Shown here: positions 1-16,060 of the stretch, piece after piece
Numbering within the stretch: the first letter of the stretch is position 1
Layout of the letters: each line of letters begins with the position of its first letter
Made by a program: the position numbers and the translations under genes
Notes under the pieces: generated by a model
The model's database searches: none
The model's input: the letters and a program-made list of their open reading frames with translations, nothing else
Told to the model about the DNA's origin: nothing
Assembly (NCBI GenBank): GCA_038501785.1
Contig: JBAMJR010000340.1
Location: 205,001 to 269,000 of the forward strand
DNA: 64,000 nt
Direction: 5' to 3'
DNA from: Myoxocephalus aenaeus
Taxonomy: Eukaryota > Chordata > Actinopteri > Perciformes > Cottidae

Positions 1-600
1 TCTTAGATTCACCTTTTAAGGCACTTGCATATAAGATATATACCCATGTTTTACATCATAAATTGCAGAACAATCTCAGCTATCTATATAATGAGGCACC
101 ATTGTCGTAAGGCAAAAGTGTAAAGAAAAAAACTTTATAATATGACACTAAAGCTGAAAAATGGAATCTCGATTTTTGGAAATTCTTCATATCGCTTGAA
201 AAAACCTAACTTTACTCAGGTGGTGACTCTGTTTAGGTGATGGCAATTGGTTTACCAAAGGTTTTAGGTTCACAAAAGCAGTGAAATATATGAATAAAAT
301 GTTAGATACATGTAAATAAATGTCTAAAACTAAAGTTTTTATTATCGTTTTTTGAGTAGAAATATGGTCTTTCACAGCTTTCACCAAAATGATAAAAATG
401 GGACTGAGAAATGACTTCATAGTGCAGATAAAGCTTCAGGGAGTGTGTGCAAATGAAAAATGACCATCACAACAATTTTTTTTTTTTTTTAAATAAAAAT
501 ATGTATTATAAAAAAAAAAGAAAATATGTACAGAATATATATTCAGAAATATAAAACAGAACAAAGACTAGACCATTTACAATATACAAGTATATATGCT
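1..600. other. AT-rich intergenic sequence, no gene recognised
   Basis: No coding exon, splice pattern or RNA gene is visible. There are A/T runs near 474-520. The segment may include the 3' flank of the piggyBac relic that begins at 615, but no TTAA-flanked terminal inverted repeat could be identified, so the element boundary is unknown. Confidence 0.5.
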
Positions 601-614
601 TCAATGGCATATCC

Positions 615-1662
615 TCATGCCATGGCATGCCAGTCATGGAAACAGTTTCTGTTCAGCTGCAGGCAGAGGGGAACGTTACACGCCTCGCACTTCCACGCCG
701 TGTCTTTTCTCACTTTCTTCATGCTGCAAAGCTCGCAAACCCTGCGACCCGCCGTGGACTTAGTTGGAAGAACAGTTTGAAGAGTTCAACGGGTGTTGCT
801 GTGGCACTGACATGTGGACCTGGTGTCCGGGCTGGAACTTGATGACGGGGGGAGCAGTGTCCGGGTCTTCATCCGTCCTCCAGGACAGCGTAGGTGCAGG
901 TGGTGCACGTGCTGCTGTCTTTCTTGATCTGGCCTGAGGTGAAAGTAGTCGCCGGGCAGCACGCGCCCTGTTTGCTGGAGATGGTGTCTTTAGTCGTCGG
1001 TCAACGCGCTGCCTCTTTGCTGGTCGTGGTAGTTGCCGTCCAACACGCTGCCTCTTTGCTGGCCAGGCTGGTCGGGGCGGATGGTGCTCCTCTCTGTAAA
1101 ATAAATCAAGACTAGTCAGTTGAAAGAAAGATGACGTAACGATTGAGCAGAATGCTCCACATTGGATGTGCAAATATTATTCAGATCATGACTGTGGTAG
1201 TAATTTTAGCATAGTGCTCCGCATTGGATGTATAAATATTAGTGGTAGTAACGTGAAGCAGAGTGTTGTACAAAGCAGATTGTGTGTAAACATTACTTAG
1301 ATCATGACGTAGTAACGTGAACAGCAGTGTGCACCGCGTGGCTGGCTCTCGTGCTCTCCTACACAGTGTACACATTACTAGTTTGTACACATTACTAGTT
1401 TGTACACATTACTAGTTTGCACCATGCAGCCTTACAGACACGTAACAAAGTTTAGTAACTACACTTACCCATCTTCCTCAGAAGAACTAAAGCCTTCGAG
1501 CTCTGACGACGACGCGTCGTCGTCCTCCTCCTCGCTGCTCTCCAGAATCATGCGTTTTGCTTCCTCCGTGTTGAATCTCTTCGTCATGATGTTGATTGTA
1601 AACTGTAGTGTGTACATGCTGTACAAGTGGGTTGTCCTTTTGAGATTTTCCTGAGTGTACAT
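615..1662 (-). pseudogene. Internally deleted piggyBac (PGBD-type) transposase relic
   Basis: Read on the minus strand. A first exon begins near 1590-1662 with an acidic, Ser/Glu-rich N-terminus (MTKRFNTEEA, then SSEEEDDD) typical of piggyBac transposases. It ends at a consensus donor (GTAAGT at 1468). The acceptor is at 1094 (TTTTACAG) and the frame continues without a stop into a basic Arg/Pro-rich exon (1093 to about 790), ending around FQPGHQ, which resembles the linker before the catalytic core. The DDD catalytic core is absent. After a frame break near 780, residues at 779-615 form the Cys/His-rich C-terminal domain (CELC, CEAC, then C-x3-FHDWH) with its own stop. Two short tandem copies of an ATTGGATGT-type motif lie in the intron. 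A transposase cannot be made; this is a deletion derivative. Family assignment is from motif reading only. Confidence 0.75.
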
Positions 1663-1669
1663 TGGTTGT

Positions 1670-3000
1670 TTAGTTCACGAAATGGCGACGGACATATGAC
1701 TCAACTAATCACAGAGAAGGATTTTTTTTTTTTTTTTTTCCAGCGTCAGATGACACACTGCTGCCCTTTCGCTTGCCTGATGATGTTAAAATTATGCTGG
1801 GCTCTGCCTGGGCAGGCACCCGGAAGCAGGAAGCAGTCTCTTTCCGCCAGACGTAAAATTATATTTTTGCGATGTATTATCGGGGTGCTGTGAATATTTT
1901 AGAAACTTAGAGAAAAGTTTCAAGCGTCACCACGCGAAACCGCGGGCTCCGTGGACGAAGGGTTATAATACTTGTTATTTTATATGATTTTTTTTCAGAA
2001 TTTATTTAAGAAAATGTATATTTTCAAAAAAAAATCACTTTTATAACATATTTTTATTTTAACTATGAACATCCAGCATGATATGAGCAAGATTCACAAA
2101 AAATGCCTTCTTGAGCGGTCCCCGTGTTTTTCAACCTGTTTGGTTCAGAGTCTTAACTACAGCCCACATACTAATAACACACCTTTCTGGAAAGATTAGG
2201 ACCTAAATAATCTGAATCTGAAACAAAAATCACAATCCAACCAAGCATTGGCCTGTTAGGAAGGAGTTTCAGTCAAAAAACGGTGTCGTTTGGTTAAAAA
2301 ATGGAAGAATGACTTATTTTATGGCAAAACATTGTCTGATTCAGGCATGCTGGGTACTGACATGTTCAGCAGCTTCTGCATGTATGACGTGGTTTTAGAA
2401 ATGTGGGCGGACCAGGAAGGCCTCAGGACTCACAAATGTGACTTTACAGGTACTTATAGGGTTACTTATATTACGTTAAGATCGCCGCGGCAAGTTACAG
2501 CGTTTACTTTTTACCAGAGGTCTCTAACAATATTGTAGTAATTTAAATGAAGTTAAACAACCATGTGGTTACGGAGAAAATTCAGTTTCCATTTTTAAAA
2601 ACGAGATTTCTTTTCTTAGTTTTGAACGATGCGCTGGGGCTCGGGCTGTGTTGGTTCAACACCAGTGATGAGTTGACCTGCTTCCAGCAGCAGGCTGCAG
2701 GCCAGTACAACAGGGCTGCTGGGTGGACTGGTTCACTTTGACGGGACCACGACCGTCACGCTGCGTGTTTTATTTCTTCTCCATAATTAGTTTTTTACAC
2801 GTTATAAAATAAATAGAGACAAAAGGCTCAAACGATCGTATTAAAGAGGAAACGGCTGTGAAACCTCAGGATGAAGTCATTGTGATATTGATCATCATGA
2901 CGTCAATGCAGTCCGTTTGGATCAATGCCTCCCATTAATAGAGTTATTTTAAACTAGAGCACAGAATACCAGCTTCTGTCTGCTCCTCCAAATATATATA
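1670..3000. other. Intergenic, nothing recognised
   Basis: The sequence is AT-rich with a T run at 1720-1738. ACGAAGGG followed by TTAT near 1956-1968 could be a decayed outer end of the piggyBac relic, but this is weak. Open frames of 82 and 64 codons at 2290-2538 and 2547-2741 show no family resemblance or splice support, so they are not called as genes. Confidence 0.4.
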
Positions 3001-3087
3001 TATATGCACACACACAATCAGAATCGGAAACATTTATTTCCATGTATGTTTTCACATACAAGGAATTTGTCCTGGTGGGAGTTGCAT

Positions 3088-3450
3088 AACATTTAACAAT
3101 AAACATTTAACAATAAACATTTAACAATACACATTTAACAATAAACATTTAACAATAAACAATACACATTTAACAATAAACATTTAACATTTAGCAATAA
3201 ACATTTAGCAATAAACAAATAACAATAAACATTTAACAATAAGAATCTAACAATAAACATCTAACATCTAACAATAAACATTTAACATCTAACAAACATT
3301 TAACAATAAACAATAAACATTTAACAATAAACATTTAACATTTAGCAATAAACATTTAGCAATAAACAAATAACAATAAACATTTAGCAATAAACAAATA
3401 ACATTTAACAATAAACATTTAACAATAAACATTTAACATTTTGCTGATGC
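3088..3450. repeat. Minisatellite, AACAATAAACATTT-type unit, block 1
   Basis: About 14-bp units (AACATTTAACAATAA with TTTAGC and TCTAAC variants) follow one another without interruption. The same unit resumes at 3801 after the retro-element tail. Confidence 0.9.
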
Positions 3451-3589
3451 CTCCCCCCTCTTCTCTCCCTCCTTCTGCTTCATGGTTATCAGGATCATGG
3501 ACCATGCCTACTACTCATTATATGAATAATTTCTGTCATATTCATGTAATGTGCTGTAACTCCGTTACGTTGTTCATTCTGGCCACATG

Positions 3590-3800
3590 ACATCTATGCT
3601 TCTGTCCATCAGGAGAGGGATCCTCCTCTGTTGCTCTCCTGAAGGGTTCTTCCTGTTTTCCCTGTGAAAGGGTTTTTACTATCTTTCTAGGGGAGTTTTT
3701 CCTGATCCGATGTGAGGTCCCGGGACAGGATGTTATGTTACAGACTGTAAAGCCCTCTGAGGATAACTTGTATTTGTGATGTTGGGCTATATAAAATAAA
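3590..3800 (+). mobile_element. 3' tail of a teleost non-LTR retrotransposon or SINE
   Basis: The stretch from ATCAGGAGAGGGATCC through GATGTGAGGTCC to GGGCTATATAAAATAAACTG matches the widespread fish retro-element tail in which TTGGGCTATAxAAAATAAACTGAATT ends the element. Its last bases merge into the AACAATAAACATTT array. Any 90-100-codon open frames on it are spurious. Confidence 0.7.
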
Positions 3801-4085
3801 CTGAATTTAACATCTAACAATAAACATTTAACAATAAACATTTAACATCTAACAATAAACATCTAACAATAAACATTTAACAATAAGCATTTAACATCTA
3901 ACAATAAACATTTAACATTTAACAATAAACATTTAACAATAAACATCTAACAATAAACATTTAACAATAAGCATTTAACATCTAACAATAAGCATTTAAC
4001 ATCTAACAATAAGCATTTAACATCTAACAATAAACATTTAACATTTAACAATAAACATTTAACAATAAACATTTAACAATAAACA
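3801..4085. repeat. Minisatellite, AACAATAAACATTT-type unit, block 2
   Basis: The same unit as at 3088-3450, with TCTAAC and AATAAGCA variants. It directly follows the AATAAACTGAATTTAAC end of the retro-element tail. Confidence 0.9.
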
Positions 4086-4563
4086 GAGTGCAATAACGGG
4101 GAGCATGAATATTTACAATGAAATCTATAGTAGAATATAAAATGAAAGTTAAAATAAAGTGCACAGTCAATATATATATATATATATATATATATTATAC
4201 ATACATATTATGCTATGTATAATATAGTAGATAAAGTCGGTGAATTAACAAGAACAAAAACAATCACAAATGTGCAACACAAAGTTATTTTTGATGACAC
4301 AGTAAATGTACCTCTTTAATCTAAGACATTATTTGTATTACTCCCTTTCCCGCTTTGCTCTGTAGTTATTATTTATTTATTTGTTTACCTATAATGTTGT
4401 TAATACGCCGTTTATTTGATGGAGCTTTGATTTCTACTCGTCCGTTCCTTTTAACTAAACTTGGACGGTAAGTTTATATTATTGTTAAATGTATGCACTA
4501 ATTATGTTTGTTATCATTTCCACACAAACAAAACCCCTTGTTGTTGTTGTTTGCTTATTAACA

Positions 4564-4724
4564 GGAGCTATTTTTAGCTCGTTATCGCCTCGCAACGTGT
4601 TCAAAGACACACAAAATAAAAGGACACCGGAGACTTTAAGTTTCTGCAGACGGTTTAGTTTCAGTTGGTGTTTCACCAACATGGAGGAGGAAGTAACAGC
4701 TGTCACATACACGTCATCAGACGG
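4564..4724 (+). other. Candidate 5' exon with start codon, gene uncertain
   Basis: A good acceptor (GCTTATTAACAG, ending 4563) is preceded by a consensus donor (GTAAGT at 4467). The stretch contains an ATG at 4681 opening 14 codons (MEEEVTAVTYTSSD) that run into a donor-like GTAAAT at 4725. It could be an upstream exon of the NDRG gene or of nothing. No homology is visible. Confidence 0.25.
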
Positions 4725-4732
4725 TAAATGAA

Positions 4733-7266
4733 TCATCAGTCAGTAAAACAGTCATCAGTCAGTAAATAAATCAGCTATCAGTCAGCAAATAAATCAGCCA
4801 TCAGTCAGTAAATAAATCAGCCATCAGTCAGCAAATAAATCAGCCATCAGTCAGTAAATAAATCAGCCATCAGACAGCAAATAAATCAGCCATCAGACAG
4901 CAAATAAATCAGCCATCAGACAGCAAATAAATCTGCCATCAGACAGCAAATAAATCAGCCATCAGACAGCAAATAAATCAGCCATCAGACAGCAAATAAA
5001 TCAGCCATCAGACAGCAAATAAATCAGCCATCAGACAGCAAATAAATCAGCTATCAGTCAGTAAATAAATCAGTCATTAGTCAGTAAATAAATCAGTCAG
5101 TAAATAAATCAGCCATTAGTAGTCAATCAGTAATCAGACAGTAAATAAATCAGTCATCAGACAGTAAATAAATCAGCCATTAGTAGTCAATCAGTCATCA
5201 GACAGTAAATAAATCAGTCAGTAAATAAATCAGCCATCAGACAGTAAATAAATCAGCCATTAGTAGTCAATCAGTCATCAGTCAGTAAATAAATCAGTCA
5301 TCAGACAGTAAATAAATCAGTCAGTAAATAAATCAGCCATCAGATAGTAAATAAATCAGCCATTAGTAGTCAATCAGTCATCAGACAGTAAATAAATCAG
5401 TCATCAGACAGTAAATAAATCAGTCATCAGTCAGTAAATAAATCAGTCATCAGTCAGTAAATAAATCAGCCATTAGTAGTCAATCAGTCATCAGTCAGTA
5501 AATAAATCAGTCATCAGTCAGTAAATAAATCAGCCATTAGTAGTCAATCAGTCATCAGACAGTAAATAAATCAGCCATCAGACAGTAAATAAATCAGCCA
5601 TTAGACAGTAAATAAATCAGCCATCAGACAGTAAATAAATCAGCCATCAGACAGTAAATAAATCAGCCATCAGTCAGTAAATAAATCAGCCATTAGACAG
5701 TAAATAAATCAGCCATCAGACAGTAAATAAATCAGCCATTAGTCAGTAAATAAATCAGCCATCAGACAGTCAATAAATCAGCCATCAGACAGTAAATAAA
5801 TCAGCCATCAGTCAGTAAATAAATCAGCCATCAGACAGTAAATAAATCAGTCATCAGTCAGTAAATAAATCAGCCTTCAGTCAGTAAATAAATCAGCCAT
5901 TAGTAGTCAATCAGCCATCAGACAGTAAATAAATCAGTCATCAGTCAGTAAATAAATCAGCCATCAGACAGTCAATAAATCAGCCATCAGACAGTAAATA
6001 AATCAGTCATCAGTCAGTAAATAAATCAGTCATCAGTCAGTAAATAAATCAGCCATCAGTCAGTAAATAAATCAGCCATTAGTAGTCAATCAGCCATCAG
6101 ACAGTAAATAAATCAGTCATCAGTCAGTAAATAAATCAGCCATCAGTCAGTAAATAAATCAGCCATTAGTAGTCAATCAGCCATAAGACAGTAAATAAAT
6201 CAGTCATCAGACAGTAAATAAATCAGTCATCAGACAGTAAATAAATCAGCCATTAGTAGTCAATCAGCCATCAGACAGTAAATAAATCAGCCATCAGACA
6301 GTCAATAAATCAGTCATCAGACAGTAAATAAATCAGCCATTAGTAGTCAATCAGCCATCAGACAGTAAATAAATCAGTCATCAGACAGTAAATAAATCAG
6401 TCATCAGTCAGTAAATAAATCAGCCATTAGTAGTCAATCAGCCATCAGACAGTAAATAAATCAGTCATCAGACAGTAAATAAATCAGTCATCAGACAGTA
6501 AATAAATCAGTCATCAGACAGTAAATAAATCAGTCATCAGACAGTAAATAAATCAGTCATCAGACAGTCAATAAATCAGCCATCAGACAGTAAATAAATC
6601 AGCCATCAGTCAGTAAATAAATCAGCCATCAGTCAGTAAATAAATCAGCCATCAGACAGTAAATAAATCAGTCATCAGTCAGTAAATAAATCAGCCATCA
6701 GTCAGTAAATAAATCAGCCATTAGTAGTCAATCAGCCATCAGACAGTAAATAAATCAGTCATCAGTCAGTAAATAAATCAGCCATCAGACAGTCAATAAA
6801 TCAGCCATCAGACAGTAAATAAATCAGTCATCAGTCAGTAAATAAATCAGCCATCAGTCAGTAAATAAATCAGCCATTAGTAGTCAATCAGCCATAAGAC
6901 AGTAAATAAATCAGTCATCAGACAGTAAATAAATCAGTCATCAGACAGTAAATAAATCAGCCATTAGTAGTCAATCAGCCATCAGACAGTAAATAAATCA
7001 GCCATCAGACAGTCAATAAATCAGCCATTAGTAGTCAATCAGCCATCAAACAGTAAATAAATCAGTCATCAGACAGTAAATAAATCAGTCATCAGTCAGT
7101 AAATAAATCAGCCATTAGTAGTCAATCAGCCATCAGACAGTAAATAAATCAGTCATCAGACAGTAAATAAATCAGTCATCAGACAGTAAATAAATCAGTC
7201 ATCAGACAGTAAATAAATCAGTCATCAGACAGTAAATAAATCAGCCATCAGACAGTAAATAAATCA
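4733..7266. repeat. 2.5-kb minisatellite, about 20-bp unit (CAGTAAATAAATCAGCCAT)
   Basis: More than 110 units of CAGWCAGTAAATAAATCAGYCAT-type sequence, with an interspersed ATTAGTAGTCAAT variant. The order of variants shows internal duplication: a rare CCATAAGACAG variant occurs at 6181 and 6892 in the same context. The array lies upstream of the clear NDRG exons, perhaps in a 5' intron. Confidence 0.95.
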
Positions 7267-7339
7267 GCCGGAGGAGAAGGAGGAGAAGAAGGAGAAGAAG
7301 GCAACAGGCTGTTGGGTGTTCACACCTTAAGCCGTCCCT

Positions 7340-7507
7340 CCTCTCAGCCAATGGCTGCAGAGATTATTCCTTCACTTAATTAAAGGACAGCTGACCTCAA
7401 TCTCTTTCTTCTGCTGCCCTCCTTCATACTTCCTCTCTCCTTCTCTCGGCCTTGGAAACCCTTCCTCCTCCTCTTTCTCCTCCTCTTCCTCCTCCTCCTC
7501 TGTCAGG
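7340..7507 (+). promoter_or_regulatory. Possible promoter or acceptor region of the NDRG gene
   Basis: A CCAAT box (CAGCCAATGG near 7346) is followed by a TTAATTAAAG element. Then comes a long C/T tract (7395-7502) ending CTGTCAG just before the ATG at 7508. The C/T tract with AG is also a strong splice acceptor, so this may be a promoter, an intron end, or both. Confidence 0.3.
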
Positions 7508-7561
7508 ATGTCTGACTCTCTGGATCTGCACCAGATTTCCTGTTCTTTAGGCGTTGGGGTG
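7508..7561 (+). CDS. ndrg3: Tentative first coding exon of the NDRG gene
   Basis: The ATG at 7508 opens 18 codons beginning MSDSLDLHQ and ends at a strong donor (GTG then GTGAGT, 7562). It ends in phase 0, which fits the phase-0 acceptor of the next clear exon at 8546. The first residues vaguely resemble the NDRG3 N-terminus (Met, acidic/Leu, Asp, Gln), but the segment is shorter than the about 31 residues that precede the EHD motif in mammalian NDRG3. Transcript evidence would decide. Confidence 0.35.
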
Positions 7562-7574
7562 GTGAGTCGGCCAG

Positions 7575-8097
7575 TTAGCTGTTTCCTCCGTTAGCCGCTC
7601 TGCTGAGTCGTTAGCTGGTCGGTTAGCCTGCTCTGCTGAGTCGTTAGCTGGTCGGTTAGCCTGCTCTGCTGAGTCGTTAGCTGGTCGGTTAGCTTGCTCT
7701 GCTGAGTCGTTAGCTGGTCGGTTAGCTTGCTCTGCTGAGTCGTTAGCTGATCTGTTAGCTTGCTCTGCTGAGTCGTTAGCTGATCTGTTAGCTTGCTCTG
7801 CTGAGTCGTTAGCTGGTCGGTTAGCTTGCTCTGCTGAGTCGTTAGCTTGTCGGTTAGCTTGCTCTGCTGAGTCGTTAGCTTGTCGGTTAGCTTGCTCTGC
7901 TGAGTCGTTAGCTTGTCGGTTAGCTTGCTCTGCTGAGTCGTTAGCTGGTCTGTTAGCCTGCTCTGCTGAGTCGTTAGCTGGTCTGTTAGCTTGCTCTGCT
8001 GAGTCGTTAGCTGATCTGTTAGCTTGCTCTGCTGAGTCGTTAGCTGGTCTGTTAGCCTGCTCTGCTGAGTCGTTAGCTTGTCGGTTAGCCTGATCCC
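7575..8097. repeat. 33-bp minisatellite (CTGAGTCGTTAGCTGGTCGG), about 15 copies
   Basis: The unit CTCTGCTGAGTCGTTAGCTG plus a variable GTCGGTTAGC part repeats every 33 bp. Since 33 is a multiple of three, it leaves an open minus-strand frame (QANRPANDSAE repeated) that is not a gene. It starts a few bases after the candidate donor at 7562. Confidence 0.95.
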
Positions 8098-8545
8098 TCA
8101 AACTCTCCGTTAAAGCAGCTTTCCTTTCCCAGAGGAAGATCTAAACGAATCACATCTTCAGAAACAGGAAAAGGACGTGTTCTTTTGTCTCTTTTCCACC
8201 AATTTAAAGATATTTTACGAAAGAGAAGGAAAAACAAAGATCAACAGAAATGGGGAATGTTTTTTCCATATTCCCAATGTTCCCAATCAGGAGCTCTTTT
8301 TCCCGATTATTCCGACGCCACGTGAATGCACCGTCACTACATGGCATCGGTCATGTCTGATTTATAAACATACAACAATGAGGTGGTGCGTTCAAGTGTC
8401 GTCTGGACAAACAGACATCTGGTGGATCCTCTGCTCTTCAACATGTTCTCGTGTGATGTTATTTTACAGCGTGAAGTACGATGAGCCTCCTGCCGCCCTG
8501 TGGCGGGACGTTGTTTATCTGTTGTTGTTGTTGTGTTGCGTTCAG

Positions 8546-14602
<6,057 letters not shown>

Positions 14603-15140
14603 GACGCCGCCGCCGCTCGCTTCCTCCCTCCTTCCTTCCTCTCCTTGTCCACTCTCCTCTCGCAGGACTTCGCTCCACGTCGTCAGCGTTCTCCCCGCAG
14701 AAGGAGTCGCTCCCTGCGGCGGCCATGTTGGCTCCCTGCGGCGGCCATGTTGGCTCCCTGCTCCCCCTCCTGGCCCGGAGCCGGTTCATGTTCACCTGCA
14801 GTTGTGGTGTTTCTTCAGTAGATCATCGTCCTCTTCCTTTCCTTTGATCCTTCTTTTGTATTATTATTATTATTACTGTTATTATACTCGCTTTATTATT
14901 TAGTTGTTATGTTGTTGGTGGTGTTGCTGTGAACTCTTTTTCCTCCACATGAAAGTAACTAAGGGAACGTTTCACCTGAACAATGCTTATTAAGTTCTGT
15001 TTGCTGTGTGTTCATGATTTAACAACCCGCTCCTTTGTTGTTGTTGTAATACTAACTACGGCCACAAGAGGCCTCCTGTTCTAATTAGGAATAAAAGACC
15101 AACTTTTTTTTTTCTTGCAGCTGAGTTTCAATAAAATATT
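14603..15140 (+). other. ndrg3: NDRG 3' UTR with polyadenylation signals
   Basis: Non-coding sequence follows the TAG at 14600-14602. It contains two tandem CTCCCTGCGGCGGCCATGTTGG copies (about 14713-14757). AATAAA signals occur at 15090 and 15130. Confidence 0.7.
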
Positions 15141-15857
15141 TACTTTTGTGTTTCGAGTAAATGGAGAAAATAAAACTCACTTTAAGAAACCCTGAAGCAC
15201 AGCGGCCCCCTGTGGCCTCGGTGAGTATTACATCACTTTAAGAAACTCACCTGTTAAGCCATGAACACGATGTTAAAAACTCACACATTTAACTATTTAA
15301 TTAGTAAAATAACATCTGGATTAAAGGGCGATGGTTGCTTCCTCTGGTTATTAATTATTGATGACTTTGATCTGATGAATTGCACTTTTTTAACGGTCGC
15401 TGAGTGAGTTTTCAGTTCAGCGGCGCTCATGAGTACGACGACGCTTCAGTTAATTATTAATTATGGAGCCGGTAATAATCAGATTAAAGTGTAAACACAT
15501 TTATTTGATTCGTACATGGCAAAAACCAGTAAATTTGTAATTTTAATGAGTTATAATCAATTTGCGTCGTATTCATCAGGACGTCTGAGGTGAAAAACTA
15601 AAGTTCGGGTCGACTCACTTTAACTTTTATTCTATAAACGTTTATATACACTGAATGTTACTGTTCTTAATATTTATAACTTTGAATGTAAACAAGGTTT
15701 GTAATGAAATAAAGCTCCTAGACCCAAATACTCTGCAGTGTACAAGTACTCTGTTTACCTGGGAATACTTTGAATGCAGTACTTTTACTGTGGGAGCTTC
15801 TATACTTATGGGGACATTTCCTCGACCAACAAAACACACCGATCAACGAAAAGATGA
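15141..15857. other. Intergenic spacer between convergent NDRG and RFC2
   Basis: AT-rich sequence with no coding exon. The 175-codon frame that starts at 15655 runs into the RFC2 3' repeat and is not supported. Confidence 0.6.
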
Positions 15858-15863
15858 TTTATT
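15858..15863 (-). terminator. rfc2: RFC2 polyadenylation signal (AATAAA on minus strand)
   Basis: TTTATT on the plus strand is AATAAA in the RFC2 sense, about 150 bases after the RFC2 stop codon at 16016. Confidence 0.6.
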
Positions 15864-15911
15864 GGAGTTTTTACATCATTTGAACATAACTTTAATGTAC
15901 AGAACGTCTCA

Positions 15912-16060
15912 GCAGGGGGCGCTGTTTTACTGCAGAGTCTCAGCTGGCAGCAGGGGGCGCTGTTTTACTGCAGAGTCTCAGCTGGCAGCAGGGGGCGCTG
16001 TTTTACTGCAGAGTCTCAGCTGGCAGCAGGGGGCGCTGTTTTACTGCAGAGTCTCGCCAG
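15912..16060. repeat. 38-bp tandem repeat overlapping the RFC2 stop codon
   Basis: GCAGGGGGCGCTG recurs at 15912, 15950, 15988 and 16026, exactly 38 bp apart. The copy at 16016-16055 is the end of the RFC2 coding sequence (CSKTAPPAAS and stop); the other copies lie in its 3' UTR. Confidence 0.95.

Larger units (their letters stand above)
3011..4170. mobile_element. Teleost dispersed repeat interrupted by a tandem array and a second retro-element tail
   Basis: The left part (3016-3090) contains ACATACAAGGAATTTGTCC, a motif I recognise from a common fish dispersed repeat. The right part (4086-4165, AGAGTGCAATAA onward) looks like its continuation. Between them lie two blocks of a TTTAACAATAAACA-type array split by another repeat (3451-3800). 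The family name is uncertain. Confidence 0.55.

Noticed and set aside
526..1115. Plus-strand frames of 71-84 codons
   Set aside because: Shadows of the piggyBac relic, whose motifs read on the minus strand.
2290..2741. Two short plus-strand frames (82 and 64 codons)
   Set aside because: No homology, no splice context and unremarkable composition.
7547..8101. Minus-strand 184-codon frame (QANRPANDSAE repeats)
   Set aside because: A 33-bp minisatellite stays open because its period is a multiple of three; no start context or homology.
8459..8545. A possible extra NDRG exon beginning after TTTTACAG at about 8468
   Set aside because: The translation (VKYDEPPAALWRD) does not resemble the NDRG N-terminus and no good donor follows.
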